In this document: piece by piece, positions 43,123-52,057 of the stretch
How the letters are laid out: each line of letters starts with the position of its first letter
How positions within the stretch are numbered: the first letter of the stretch is position 1
DNA from: TMP-86 sp964247385
Lineage (GTDB): Bacteria; Pseudomonadota; Gammaproteobacteria; Steroidobacterales; Steroidobacteraceae
NCBI GenBank assembly: GCA_964247385.1
Contig: CAXTUB010000012.1
Span: 19,913 to 83,912 of the forward strand
Reading direction: 5' to 3'
Length of the DNA: 64,000 nt
Made by a program: the position numbers and the translations under genes
The notes under the pieces: generated by a model
The model's input: only the letters and a program-made list of their open reading frames with translations
What the model was told of the DNA's origin: nothing
Database searches by the model: none

Positions 43123-43572
43123 TCAAAGAAGAACGAGCTGCGCCTGCAGCAGCTCCGATTCAAAATTGAGCAAGGCCTGATCCATCTGCAGCGCGGCCAT
43201 GATGTGAGTGCGCTCTGTGAAGCGCGCCTCGTGCGGCAGTGTCCAGGCTCGCACGACCATGACGGGTAAACGGCCTTCGTCCCGATACAGCTCGCGGATC
43301 CAATGATAGAGCGGGCGCATCTTCGGCGATTGGATCCACCACGGGAGCTCATCGGGCAGCCAGAGCCGTGCCGTATTCCAGTGCTGCAACAGTCTCTTGC
43401 GCGGTGAGCGAGTCTGTCCCACGTAGCGAATCGCTCGGAGATTGCGTGGGTCCGACAAGGAGTAGATCGCAACAGCGCTTTCGCCGCCGTCGCCGCCGCT
43501 CTCGTCATATAGATGATCTCTGATCCGCCTTTTCATCGAGCGGCGCAGCTCGGTTTGGCCCCGTGGCGTCAC
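43123..43572 (-). CDS. GIY-YIG nuclease domain protein
   Basis: 149-residue protein with a GIY-YIG-like domain. A-I-Y-S-L starts the domain near residue 35, I-R-Y-V-G-Q-T-R-S-P supplies the Y-V-G part and catalytic-type Arg, and R-L-L-Q-H-W plus a late Glu/Asn region complete it. GIY-YIG enzymes nick or cut DNA in repair, restriction or mobile introns; which applies here is unknown. The start is GTG 43572. It stands alone beside tRNA-Thr. Confidence 0.75.
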   Translation of the reverse strand: MTPRGQTELRRSMKRRIRDHLYDESGGDGGESAVAIYSLSDPRNLRAIRYVGQTRSPRKRLLQHWNTARLWLPDELPWWIQSPKMRPLYHWIRELYRDEGRLPVMVVRAWTLPHEARFTERTHIMAALQMDQALLNFESELLQAQLVLL

Positions 43573-43729
43573 GGCTTGCGATGTTCTATTGAGTCGGGCG
43601 GGCGAGTTGCCCGTGTGGCGCAGTTCCGCGGTGCGACGTATTCGCGGTTACCATGCGGCGAATGACAACGACTCATGACATGAAGAGCCACGCGCCGCGA
43701 CCACGCTTCGCAGGCGGCGCCCGCTGATC

Positions 43730-44581
43730 GTGCTGCGTTGGCTTTCGCGCGCACCGATGTCGGTGCTGTACGCATTTGCGGGCTTGCTTTATCTCATCGC
43801 GTATTACGTCGTGCGACATCGAGACCGCATCGTCGAAGATCAACTCGCGCGCGTTTTTCCCGACCGAAGCGCACGTGAGCGACGGCAGTTGCACAAACGC
43901 TTCATGCGCGCCTTTTGCGACGTCGGCGTCGAGATCCTCAAGTCCATCAGCATGTCGGCGGATGACTTGCGTCAGCGCGTGCGTCTGATCGATATCGAGC
44001 TCGCGCTCGCGCCTTTGAGGGCCGGCCAGTCGGTGATGCTCGTCACTTCGCATTTATGCAATTGGGAGTGGCTGCTGCACGGTGTCGTGCTGGGCCTGGA
44101 ATTTCCGGTCGATGCCGCCTATAAGCCGCTCCATGATGCATGGGCGGAACGGCTCATGCTAACCGTTCGCTCTCGCTTTGGCGCGCGTCTCGTTCCTGCG
44201 AAAAATTTGCTGAGTCATTTCTTGCAGCAGCGCAACACCGTGCGAGCGCTGGCGATCAACGCGGATCAGGCGCCGGTGACGGCCGAGCAGCGGTATTGGA
44301 CAAAGTTCCTGGGCCAGGACACGGCGTTCTACGTCGGAGCCGAGCAGATTGCGCGCGCAACGCGGCTGCCGATGATTTTTCTGGCCATGCGGCGCATACG
44401 CCGCGGTCATTACGAAGTGCAGTTCATGCCGTTGTGGGATGGCGTCGAGCGCCTCCCGCCGGGCGAAGTGACCGAGCGCTATGCGCGTCTGTGCGAGCAG
44501 GAAGTGTATCGCGCACCGGCCGATTGGCTGTGGACCTACCGCCGCTGGAAATTGCCCAAGCCCTTATACGGCGTGTCTTGA
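43730..44581 (+). CDS. LpxL/HtrB-like lysophospholipid acyltransferase
   Basis: 283-residue acyltransferase of the LpxL/HtrB family, which puts secondary acyl chains on lipid A or related lipids. An N-terminal membrane helix (V-L-Y-A-F-A-G-L-L-Y-L-I-A-Y-Y) precedes N/Q-L-A-R-V-F-P; the catalytic H-x4-E motif is H-L-C-N-W-E near residue 105, and N-A-D-Q-A-P matches the usual D-Q. The start is GTG 43730. It converges on the acyl-AMP ligase gene 10 bp away and may hand over or accept acyl chains activated there, which is inferred. Confidence 0.83.
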   Translation: MLRWLSRAPMSVLYAFAGLLYLIAYYVVRHRDRIVEDQLARVFPDRSARERRQLHKRFMRAFCDVGVEILKSISMSADDLRQRVRLIDIELALAPLRAGQSVMLVTSHLCNWEWLLHGVVLGLEFPVDAAYKPLHDAWAERLMLTVRSRFGARLVPAKNLLSHFLQQRNTVRALAINADQAPVTAEQRYWTKFLGQDTAFYVGAEQIARATRLPMIFLAMRRIRRGHYEVQFMPLWDGVERLPPGEVTERYARLCEQEVYRAPADWLWTYRRWKLPKPLYGVS

Positions 44582-44591
44582 TCTTCGGCAG

Positions 44592-46562
44592 TCAAGCCGA
44601 CGTGCCGCCCGCCCCAAGCTTGCCGCTCAGATGCCGTGCGAGCTGTGCGACGGTGGGGTAATCGAACAACTCCGTCAGATCGACGACGCCGGGAAATTCC
44701 TGATCGATGCTGTCGTGGATTTCGATGAGCTTGAGGGAGCTCGCGCCGAGATCGAACAAATTATCGTCCGCACGCACCGTCTTACCGGCCAGCGCTCGCT
44801 CGCAGATGCCGAGGAGCCGCGCCTCCAACTCGCTTGCTCCCGGCGCCGAGAAACGGGCCGAGTCGTTCCGTAGCCGCTCGAGCTCGGCCAGATCCGCATC
44901 GAACTCGCCCGCCAGATGACTCTGCTCGAGCAAATGACGCTGCGGTTTGCCGCTGGTTGTCTTCGGAATCCGCTTGACGGGAATGACGTGCGCCACCTCG
45001 AGGCCGGCGTGCTCATTGATGAGCCGTGAAACCGCGATGGATGTCGCAAGGAATTCCGGCAAGTCACCGCGATGTAGTACGAATACGGCAAGTGCTTCGG
45101 TGTCGTCGCCCGGCTTGCGCACGCTGCCCACCGCAACCTTGCCAAGCTCGAGACCCGGAGCACGCTGGGCAATGCTCTCTAGGTCGTAGGGATAGTAGTT
45201 CTGGCCGTTGACGAACAGGATTTCCTTGGTGCGCCCGGCAATGTGCAACGCTCCGTCTTGCATCACGCCAAGGTCGCCCGTGTCGAGCCAGCCTTGCGCA
45301 TCGATTGCCGCTGCGGTGGCTTGCGCGTCGTTCAAGTAGCCGGCGGTCACACTGGCGCCGCGAATCAGCACGTGTCCCACGGTGCCATCGGCGACCGCGC
45401 CGCGAGCAGAATCGCTGAGCTTCACTTCGACGAAGGGAATGGCGTTGCCGACGCTCATGAGCTCGAGAGCATCGCGGCCATGCGCCGGATTCAACTCGAT
45501 GCGATCGCCGACCTTGAGCTGGTGCCGATTGACGCGGATCCAACGGTACGCTGTGCCGGGCCGCGGAAACGTCACGGCAAGAGAGGCTTCGGCAAGCCCG
45601 TACACAGGATACATGGCTGTCCGCGCAAGCTTGGCCGGCGCCATGCGATCCATGAATTCATTGCACAGCTCGACGGATATCGGCTCAGCGCCGTTGAAGA
45701 TCAAACGAATGCTGGATAGATCCAGATCATCCACGCCGCGCGAGCCCAGCACCTTGAGGTAGTGCCGATAGCCAAAATTGGGAGAGCAGGTAATGGTGGT
45801 GCGGTGCTTGGCGGCGAGTTGCATCCACAACAGAGGCCGCCGCACGAACAAATCCGTGGGCATGAGGCCGACGTGTACGCGCGCGGCGAACTGCATGAGA
45901 TAAAAACCGATCAGGCCCATGTCGTGCGTGAGCGGCATCCAGCTGAGCGAGCGGTCTTGCGGGCTGAAACCGCAGTGCGAGACCACGGCTTTGATGTTGG
46001 CGACGAGATTGGCGTGAGTGAGTCGCACGCCTTTGGGCTCACTGGTTGAGCCGGACGAGAATTGCACGAACGCGAGATCCTGGGGCGCAGGCCGGTGCAG
46101 TTGGCCGCGCTTAGCGATGTCCGTAATCTCATCCGCCAGAAAGGCGCGCGCCTTCAATGCCGAGAAAGTCTTCTCGGCGCCCGTCTCGCGCGCCAAGCTT
46201 GCGAGGCGCTCGAGCCCTTTGCGATCGGTATAGAGAATGGGACGATCGAGTTTTGCAGCGATGCGCAAGAGCTTCAGACGATGCTCATCGCTGATGCCGA
46301 CCGCGACCGGCACGGGCACGATGCCGCCGCAAATGGCGGCCCAAAAGCCGTCCATGAACTGCTCGTTGTTGCTCAAGAAAATGATCATGGGATCGCCGCG
46401 CGCAGCGCCCATGCCTTGCAGCAAATACAAGATGCCCAGAGCCCGCGCGTGCACTTCGGCGAAGGAGATGCGGCGTTCGGCCGTCTCGCCGGTATAGAAA
46501 GTCACCGCGCCATCGTGCGAGCGGTTGGCCTCCAGTAGATCGACCAGCGTCTCGAAACTCAT
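44592..46562 (-). CDS. fatty acyl-AMP ligase fused to acyl carrier domain
   Basis: 656-residue two-part protein. Residues 1-570 are an adenylate-forming enzyme of the fatty acyl-AMP ligase type, with F-S-S-G-S-T-S-E-P-K-G (phosphate loop), Y-G-L-A-E-A-S and D-T-G-D-L-G. The last ~75 residues are an acyl carrier domain with the phosphopantetheine serine in F-D-L-G-A-S-S-L-K-L. It should activate a fatty acid as AMP ester and load it onto its own carrier, without CoA. ATG 46562 overlaps the P450 stop by ATGA, so the two are coupled. The frame extends upstream inside the P450 gene and is rejected there. Confidence 0.88.
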   Translation of the reverse strand: MSFETLVDLLEANRSHDGAVTFYTGETAERRISFAEVHARALGILYLLQGMGAARGDPMIIFLSNNEQFMDGFWAAICGGIVPVPVAVGISDEHRLKLLRIAAKLDRPILYTDRKGLERLASLARETGAEKTFSALKARAFLADEITDIAKRGQLHRPAPQDLAFVQFSSGSTSEPKGVRLTHANLVANIKAVVSHCGFSPQDRSLSWMPLTHDMGLIGFYLMQFAARVHVGLMPTDLFVRRPLLWMQLAAKHRTTITCSPNFGYRHYLKVLGSRGVDDLDLSSIRLIFNGAEPISVELCNEFMDRMAPAKLARTAMYPVYGLAEASLAVTFPRPGTAYRWIRVNRHQLKVGDRIELNPAHGRDALELMSVGNAIPFVEVKLSDSARGAVADGTVGHVLIRGASVTAGYLNDAQATAAAIDAQGWLDTGDLGVMQDGALHIAGRTKEILFVNGQNYYPYDLESIAQRAPGLELGKVAVGSVRKPGDDTEALAVFVLHRGDLPEFLATSIAVSRLINEHAGLEVAHVIPVKRIPKTTSGKPQRHLLEQSHLAGEFDADLAELERLRNDSARFSAPGASELEARLLGICERALAGKTVRADDNLFDLGASSLKLIEIHDSIDQEFPGVVDLTELFDYPTVAQLARHLSGKLGAGGTSA

Positions 46563-47857
46563 CGCGTGTGCACGTGCATCCATAGCGGCGAGCGAGGCCG
46601 CAAGTTGACCTGCGCTTCGAGCTCGATGGGCTCGGAGCTTGCGCGCGACAAGCGGAATTGCCGCGCCATCCCCTGCATGTGCGAGAGCATTTCGAACATG
46701 GCCATGTTCTCGCCGATGCAATGTCGCGGGCCGACCGCGAACGGGATGTAGGCGAAGCGATGCCGCTCGACGGTATCTTGCGCGGCAAAGCGTTTTGGCT
46801 CGAAGCGCTCGGGGTCGGCCCAATGCTGCGGATGCCGGTGCAGAAGATACGGACAAATGTACACGTTGCTGCGCGGCGGGATGCCCATGCCCGAAAGCTC
46901 GTCTGGATCGATGCTCCGGCGTGTGAGCAACCAGCCCGGCGGATACAAGCGAAGCGATTCCTGCACCACGCCGCGGGTGTACGGCAAATTCTCGGCCGCT
47001 TCGAGAGTCGGCGGCAGCGCAAAACTCTTTGATTTCGCCTCAGCGTGCAGCTCGGCATCGGCGTCGGGGTTCTGGCTGATCAAGTACCAGGTCCAAGTCA
47101 ATGCGGCAGCGGTGGTCTCGTGTCCGGCCACGATCAGTGTCAGCACCTCGTCGATCAGCTCGCGCTCGCTCATGCCCCGGTCCGTCTCACGGTCGCGCGC
47201 CGACATGAGCATGGCCAGAAAATCGACATGGGCTTCACCCGTGCGCAGACGCCGTTCAGCGGTCTCGGTCACGAGCTTCGCGCATTGTCTGAAGCGGAAC
47301 GCAAACTTCAAATCGCGCGCCGGCTCGCGCGCGACGACAAGAAAAGGATTCTCGCCGCGCTCGGCTTCAATGCGAGCCAGATCCTCGCCAAAGATCGAGC
47401 GAAGCACGATTTCCAAGGTGAGCTCGCTGGTCTCATCCGTCAGATTGATGGGCTCTCCGGCCGCGCTTTTGCGTGCCCAAGCGGCCGAGTAGCGCCCGTT
47501 GACCTCGGCGATGAGATCCACGAATTGATCGATCACGCGCCGGTGGAAAGCGGGCTGCATCATGCGCCGTTGCCGGCGCCACAACTCTCCCTCGCTGGTC
47601 ATGATGCCGTTGCCGAGCAGCACCTTGACTCGATCCATGCCGTCGCCCTTGGTGTAATTGCGATGGTTGGACAACATGACACGCTTGATGTCATCAGGGC
47701 TGTTGAGCACGAAGTCATATGCACCGCGCGCGCGCGAGAACACGCGGTAGAAGTCGCCGTAGCGCGGCAATGACGCGCGCAAAAACGACAAAGTTTCATC
47801 CGTGGCGCCCAACTCGAACTCGATGTCAGGGCCAGGCGCTACGACAGCGGAGGACAT
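46559..47857 (-). CDS. cytochrome P450
   Basis: 432-residue soluble P450. The haem-binding loop F-A-V-G-P-R-H-C-I-G carries the Cys ligand near residue 376, the I helix has A-G-H-E-T-T-A and the K helix E-S-L-R. It is of the CYP102/CYP4-like fatty-acid-hydroxylase flavour by overall appearance, but subfamily cannot be set by eye. No redox partner gene is adjacent. Coupling to the acyl-AMP ligase/carrier gene suggests it oxidises a carrier-bound or free fatty acid. ATG 47857 is preferred; an upstream in-frame TTG at 47914 overlaps the divergent gene. Confidence 0.9.
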   Translation of the reverse strand: MSSAVVAPGPDIEFELGATDETLSFLRASLPRYGDFYRVFSRARGAYDFVLNSPDDIKRVMLSNHRNYTKGDGMDRVKVLLGNGIMTSEGELWRRQRRMMQPAFHRRVIDQFVDLIAEVNGRYSAAWARKSAAGEPINLTDETSELTLEIVLRSIFGEDLARIEAERGENPFLVVAREPARDLKFAFRFRQCAKLVTETAERRLRTGEAHVDFLAMLMSARDRETDRGMSERELIDEVLTLIVAGHETTAAALTWTWYLISQNPDADAELHAEAKSKSFALPPTLEAAENLPYTRGVVQESLRLYPPGWLLTRRSIDPDELSGMGIPPRSNVYICPYLLHRHPQHWADPERFEPKRFAAQDTVERHRFAYIPFAVGPRHCIGENMAMFEMLSHMQGMARQFRLSRASSEPIELEAQVNLRPRSPLWMHVHTR

Positions 47858-47863
47858 GACGCA

Positions 47864-48667
47864 TTGTATCCGAGCGCATCCTTGCGTTGCGCTCAGCGGG
47901 TCTTTCACAATCAACGCGTGCGACCCCAGGAAGAAGCCGAGCTGCGCAACACCCTCTACTCACAGCAGACACGCTCGCGCCGGCGGCTCACCCGCGGCCG
48001 GTTGTGGTTGTACAAGCTGTTAGTGCCGCTCGCTGCTGCGCTCATCCGGTTGGTTTGGCGTTGGAGCCGCGTGAGCCATGTGTCCGGAGCCGCGAATATC
48101 CGGCGCGCGTTGGTGCGCGCGCCGTCGTTCATTCCCGTGTACTGGCATCAATCGACGTTGTTCTGCGTGAAGCAATTACTCGATGCTCGCAAGGAAGGAC
48201 TCAAGCTGGGGTTTCTCATCAGCCCTTCCGTCGATGGCGAGATTGGCGCGCTGCTCGTTGACCGGCTCGGAGCTTCGACGATTCGCGGCTCCTCTTCATA
48301 TACCGGAGCGCGCGCGCTCCGGGATTATTTTCAGGCACTGTTGCAGGACCAAATCTCTCCAGCGATCACGCCCGACGGCCCCAAAGGTCCGCCGTGGAAA
48401 TTCAAGCCGGGCGCCATCCTGTTGGCGCAGTGGTCGCAGCGGCCCATTGTGCCGATGGCGTTCGCGGCGTCTTCGGCCTGGCACATTCAATGGGATCGCT
48501 TCATTATTCCCAGGCCCTTCGCGCATGTTGCGGTGGTGGTTGGTGAACCCGTCTATTTTCCAAAGCGAATGGATGAGCTAGCGTTGCAACATGCGCAAGA
48601 GCAGATGGAACAGCTATTGAATAACTTGCAAGAATCTGCGGTAATCGCTTTATCATCAATTAGTTAA
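47864..48667 (+). CDS. DUF374 lysophospholipid acyltransferase family protein
   Basis: Up to 267 residues. The DUF374 signature is clear: an N-terminal membrane helix, V-Y-W-H-Q in place of the usual H-x4-D region, S-P-S-V-D-G-E-I-G, R-G-S-S and T-P-D-G-P-K-G-P-P-W-K-F-K-P-G. Members are thought to move acyl chains onto lipid A core or other lipids. The start is uncertain: TTG 47864 is the longest, GTG 47918 is more plausible. It is divergent from the P450 gene and 15 bp ahead of the diguanylate-cyclase gene. Confidence 0.8.
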   Translation: MYPSASLRCAQRVFHNQRVRPQEEAELRNTLYSQQTRSRRRLTRGRLWLYKLLVPLAAALIRLVWRWSRVSHVSGAANIRRALVRAPSFIPVYWHQSTLFCVKQLLDARKEGLKLGFLISPSVDGEIGALLVDRLGASTIRGSSSYTGARALRDYFQALLQDQISPAITPDGPKGPPWKFKPGAILLAQWSQRPIVPMAFAASSAWHIQWDRFIIPRPFAHVAVVVGEPVYFPKRMDELALQHAQEQMEQLLNNLQESAVIALSSIS

Positions 48668-48682
48668 GCGCCTGACTTCAAC

Positions 48683-51364
48683 ATGGCCACGGTACCGGTC
48701 GACCCCCGATCCCTCGAGCTGACGGCATCGGATATCCTGTCGCCGCAGCTTTGGTCTCGAAATGCACCGCGTCCCCCACTCGGACTCGACGCGGTCTGCA
48801 CGAAAATCGCCGTGGAGTTTCAATCCATCAGCGCGGCCACGGCGCAGGAAATCATCCGTAACAATCTCAAGGATCTCCGCGAAAGCACGGGCGCGGATGT
48901 CACGTTTTTCATACGGTTAGATGCGGAAACTGAAGTATTTTCTGACATCGAGATGTCGCGCTCCATGCTGTCCACCGGTAATCCGGCGCAACTCACCGGG
49001 GTGGCTTTTGCCAGTTTCCCTTGGCTCCAGGGCCGTGCCAGCCATTTGCGCCTGTTCGAGATTCGCGACACGTCGGACCCGCGGCGCGAGCAGGCAGAGG
49101 ATGCCCGGCATTGGGCGGAATTGAGTTTCGGCAGCGTGCTGCTGCTGGTCTATTACGTGCAAGCGAAACCCGCGGGATTCATCGGCTTGGCCTGGACGCA
49201 TCCGCGCGAAAGCGGCGAGGTGCAGCTGCATTTGTTGCTCAAGCTGTTGGGGTCGAGCTTGTCCGCCGGGTTCACTCGCTTGCAAATCGAGGCTTCGCTG
49301 CGCGACCTCGAAGAGCGCAATGAGCTCGCCTTGTATAGCGCCAATGATGGTCTGTGGGATTTCGACACCGTCCACAACCGCATGTACATGTCGCCGCGCT
49401 GGCGGGTCATGTTGGGTTATGACGATGCGGAAACGCGCGCGCCCGATTGGCGCACGTTGGTGCACTCCGATGACATGACGCGCGTGCAGGCGGCTATCCG
49501 CGATCACGTCGCGGGAAAGACGCCGCTGTTCGAGAGCCTGCATCGCATGCGCCATTCGAGCGGCGAATGGCGTTGGGTCATCAGCCGCGCCAAGGCGCGG
49601 GTCGACGACAAGGGCCGGCTGATCCGACTGGTCGGTGTCGAGTTGGACATCACGGAACGCAAGCTGTACGAGGAGGCGCTGTTCCGCGAGAAAGAAAGCG
49701 CGCAGATCACGCTGCAGAGCATCGGCGACGGCGTCATCACCACCGATGCCAAAGGGGTCGTCGACTACATCAATCCGGTCGCCGAGACCCTCACCGGATG
49801 GCGGCTGGAGGACAGTCAGGGCCGTCCCATCGAGGAAATTTTTCGCGCATTTCACGAGGAAACGTGCGAGCCATTGGAAAATCCGCTCGCCGTTTCGATT
49901 CGCCGCACGCGCTCGATCAAGTCGGTGCGGCCCATGCTCCTGATTCGGCGTGACGGCAACGATATCTATGTGGAGAGCACCGCATCGCCCATCCGAGACG
50001 GCAACGGCTCGGTGGCGGGCGGAGTACTGGTGTTTCACGACGTCAGCGAGGCCCGCGAGCTCAACCGCCGCTTGAGCTATCACGCCAGTCACGACGTGCT
50101 CACGGGCCTCGTGAATCGGCGGGAGTTCGAGAATCGAATGGAGCGCGCGCTCAAGAGCGCAAAGGCGCGTGAAACTTCTTACGCGCTGTGTTATCTGGAT
50201 CTGGATCAGTTCAAGATCATCAATGACACGTGCGGGCATAGCGCCGGCGATGCGCTGCTGGGGCAGGTCGGCTCGTTGTTGAAATCGAAAGTGCGCTGGC
50301 GCGATACGCTCGCGCGGTTGGGCGGCGACGAATTCGGTATCTTGCTCGAGAGCTGCTCGCTCGATGAGGCCATGCGCACGGCCGAGGCGCTGCGCGAAGC
50401 GGTGCGCAATTTCAAATTCACGTGGGAGGAGCGCACATTCCGCCTGGGCGCGAGCGTCGGCGTCGTGCCGATCGCGGCAGACAATGTTGACGTGGCCTCG
50501 GTGCTGAGCGCAGCGGACAGTGCTTGCCAAGCGGCGAAGGAAGCTGGCCGCAATCGCGTGCACAGCTTCGAGGAAAACGATCTCGATTTGATGCGCCGCC
50601 GCCGCGAGATGCAGTGGGCCGCGCGCATCAATAATGCGCTGGAAGAGGGCAGGTTCGAGCTGTTCCGCCAGACCATCATGCCGCTCCAGACGGCGGAGAG
50701 CGGCGCGCACTACGAGTTGCTTCTGCGCATGCGCGATGAGGCCGGGAAGTTGGTCGCACCGGACAACTTCATCGCCGCCGCGGAGCGCTACGGCATCACG
50801 CCCAACATCGACCGGTGGGTCATCGAGAACGCTTTGCGCTGGCTGGTATCCGAAGCGGACGAGCGCGAGAAACTGGCAATGTGCTCCATCAACCTCTCGG
50901 GACAAAGCCTGGGCGACGACAAGTTCCTGCCATTCGTGATCGAGCAGTTCCATCGCAGCGGCCTCGATGCCACCAAGATCTGCTTCGAGATCACGGAGAC
51001 GGCGGCCATCGCGAGCTTTTCACAAGCGAACCGATTCATTCAGGCGCTGAAAGAGTTGGGTTGCAAGTTCGCGCTCGATGATTTCGGCACCGGACTCTCC
51101 TCGTTCGGCTACTTGAAGCATTTTCCAGTCGATTTTCTGAAAATCGACGGTAGCTTCGTGAAGGAGATCCTGCACGATCCCATCGATCGCGAAATGGTCC
51201 GCTCGATCAATGAGATCGGGCATCTCACGGGCAAGCAAACCATCGCGGAATTTGCCGAGAACGCCGAGATCATCAACATGCTCCGCGGTCTCGGGGTGGA
51301 TTTTGCGCAAGGGTACGGCATCTCGATGCCGCAGCGCGTGCTCAAGGCGGCGAATATCGCCTGA
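48683..51364 (+). CDS. PAS-GGDEF-EAL cyclic-di-GMP signalling protein
   Basis: 893-residue signalling protein. A GAF-like N-terminal region (to ~200) is followed by two PAS domains (about 220-330 and 340-455; N-D-G-L-W-D-F-D and G-D-G-V-I-T-T-D-A-K-G), a GGDEF domain with intact R-L-G-G-D-E-F (near 550) and an EAL domain. The EAL motif reads E-L-L-L-R, with N-L-S-G, F-E-I-T-E-T, D-D-F-G-T-G and K-I-D-G present, so both cyclase and phosphodiesterase activity are possible. No membrane helix is seen, so it should be cytoplasmic. Confidence 0.92.
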   Translation: MATVPVDPRSLELTASDILSPQLWSRNAPRPPLGLDAVCTKIAVEFQSISAATAQEIIRNNLKDLRESTGADVTFFIRLDAETEVFSDIEMSRSMLSTGNPAQLTGVAFASFPWLQGRASHLRLFEIRDTSDPRREQAEDARHWAELSFGSVLLLVYYVQAKPAGFIGLAWTHPRESGEVQLHLLLKLLGSSLSAGFTRLQIEASLRDLEERNELALYSANDGLWDFDTVHNRMYMSPRWRVMLGYDDAETRAPDWRTLVHSDDMTRVQAAIRDHVAGKTPLFESLHRMRHSSGEWRWVISRAKARVDDKGRLIRLVGVELDITERKLYEEALFREKESAQITLQSIGDGVITTDAKGVVDYINPVAETLTGWRLEDSQGRPIEEIFRAFHEETCEPLENPLAVSIRRTRSIKSVRPMLLIRRDGNDIYVESTASPIRDGNGSVAGGVLVFHDVSEARELNRRLSYHASHDVLTGLVNRREFENRMERALKSAKARETSYALCYLDLDQFKIINDTCGHSAGDALLGQVGSLLKSKVRWRDTLARLGGDEFGILLESCSLDEAMRTAEALREAVRNFKFTWEERTFRLGASVGVVPIAADNVDVASVLSAADSACQAAKEAGRNRVHSFEENDLDLMRRRREMQWAARINNALEEGRFELFRQTIMPLQTAESGAHYELLLRMRDEAGKLVAPDNFIAAAERYGITPNIDRWVIENALRWLVSEADEREKLAMCSINLSGQSLGDDKFLPFVIEQFHRSGLDATKICFEITETAAIASFSQANRFIQALKELGCKFALDDFGTGLSSFGYLKHFPVDFLKIDGSFVKEILHDPIDREMVRSINEIGHLTGKQTIAEFAENAEIINMLRGLGVDFAQGYGISMPQRVLKAANIA

Positions 51365-51375
51365 TGGCGGCAATG

Positions 51376-51630
51376 TTGATGCACAGCCATGGCAGCAAAG
51401 CCGGCGGCGATGATCGAGCGGCAATCAACTCGCGACATTGATGCACAGCCATGGCAGCAAAGCAGGCGGCGATGATCGAGCGCCCTCGCTGCACGCAGCT
51501 CGGGTTTGCTCGCATGCGCCTATTCGAACGCGACTCGCGAGCGATACTCGCTCAAACAGCGTTCGAATGACGGCGCATGCTCGTCGCTCTCAAAATCGCC
51601 GCTGGCTTTGCTGCCACGGCTGTGCATCGA
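51376..51630. repeat. 45-bp direct repeat plus ~190-bp imperfect palindrome
   Basis: Two 45-bp copies (51376-51420 and 51438-51482) starting TTGATGCACAGCC differ by one base. The second copy is also the outer arm of a large inverted repeat whose other arm (about 51595-51630) carries the same sequence reversed. Inside, GCATGCGCC and ATTCGAACGC pair with their reverse copies, and the centre is GAGCGA-TAC-TCGCTC (51539-51553). It contains no convincing gene and could be a REP/MITE-like element or a large transcript structure. Confidence 0.7.
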
Positions 51631-51696
51631 GCCAAGACTTCTCACGCGTTTGCTGCTGACTTGAAACGCGGAGTTTCAACTGCAATGCGGTCGAAG

Positions 51697-52047
51697 CTAC
51701 AAATCGTCTGCCGTAATCAAGTAGTCGCGTCTGACGCGGCCGCGGGTAACGATCACGCCTTCCGCGCGTAGTCGGCGTTGTTGCTCGAGGCGCGCTGCGG
51801 AATGTTCGGGAAATGATATTTTTCCGCCCGCGCCGACGACGCGGTGCCAGGGCAAATCAACCGTACCGCTCGCGGCTTTGAGCGCGTGGCCGACTAAGCG
51901 CGCGCGGCCGGGCAGATTCGCGAGTCGCGCGACCTCACCATACGCGCAGGCGCGCCCACGCGGAATCGCGCGTACGGCGTCCCAGATATTTTCAATGGGC
52001 GTGGTCGACGCTACTTCTGACCATCGAGGCTGAAGCATCTGCGGCAT
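51697..52047 (-). CDS. alkyltransferase-like protein (ATL)
   Basis: 116-residue homologue of the O6-alkylguanine-DNA alkyltransferase active-site domain. R-G-R-A-C-A-Y-G-E-V-A-R-L and R-L-V-G-H-A-L are present, but the reactive P-C-H-R-V is P-W-H-R-V, so it cannot accept alkyl groups. As known for ATL proteins, it should bind O6-alkylguanine and recruit nucleotide excision repair. It lies 10 bp downstream of nadC on the same strand. Confidence 0.9.
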   Translation of the reverse strand: MPQMLQPRWSEVASTTPIENIWDAVRAIPRGRACAYGEVARLANLPGRARLVGHALKAASGTVDLPWHRVVGAGGKISFPEHSAARLEQQRRLRAEGVIVTRGRVRRDYLITADDL

Positions 52048-52057
52048 ACGGCCGCGC

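Noticed and set aside
42975..43508. 177-residue alternative frame over the GIY-YIG gene
   Set aside because: The overlapping frame at 43123-43572 has the recognisable GIY-YIG motifs; this one is Arg/Ser-rich without a domain.
48917..50953. 678-residue open frame antisense to the GGDEF-EAL gene
   Set aside because: The opposite strand encodes a textbook PAS-GGDEF-EAL protein; the antisense frame is a by-product of GC-rich codon use and resembles no family.
51376..51482. CRISPR array
   Set aside because: There are only two direct copies, with a 17-bp gap, one also being an arm of a palindrome; no spacer set and no cas genes. No CRISPR array was seen anywhere in the window.
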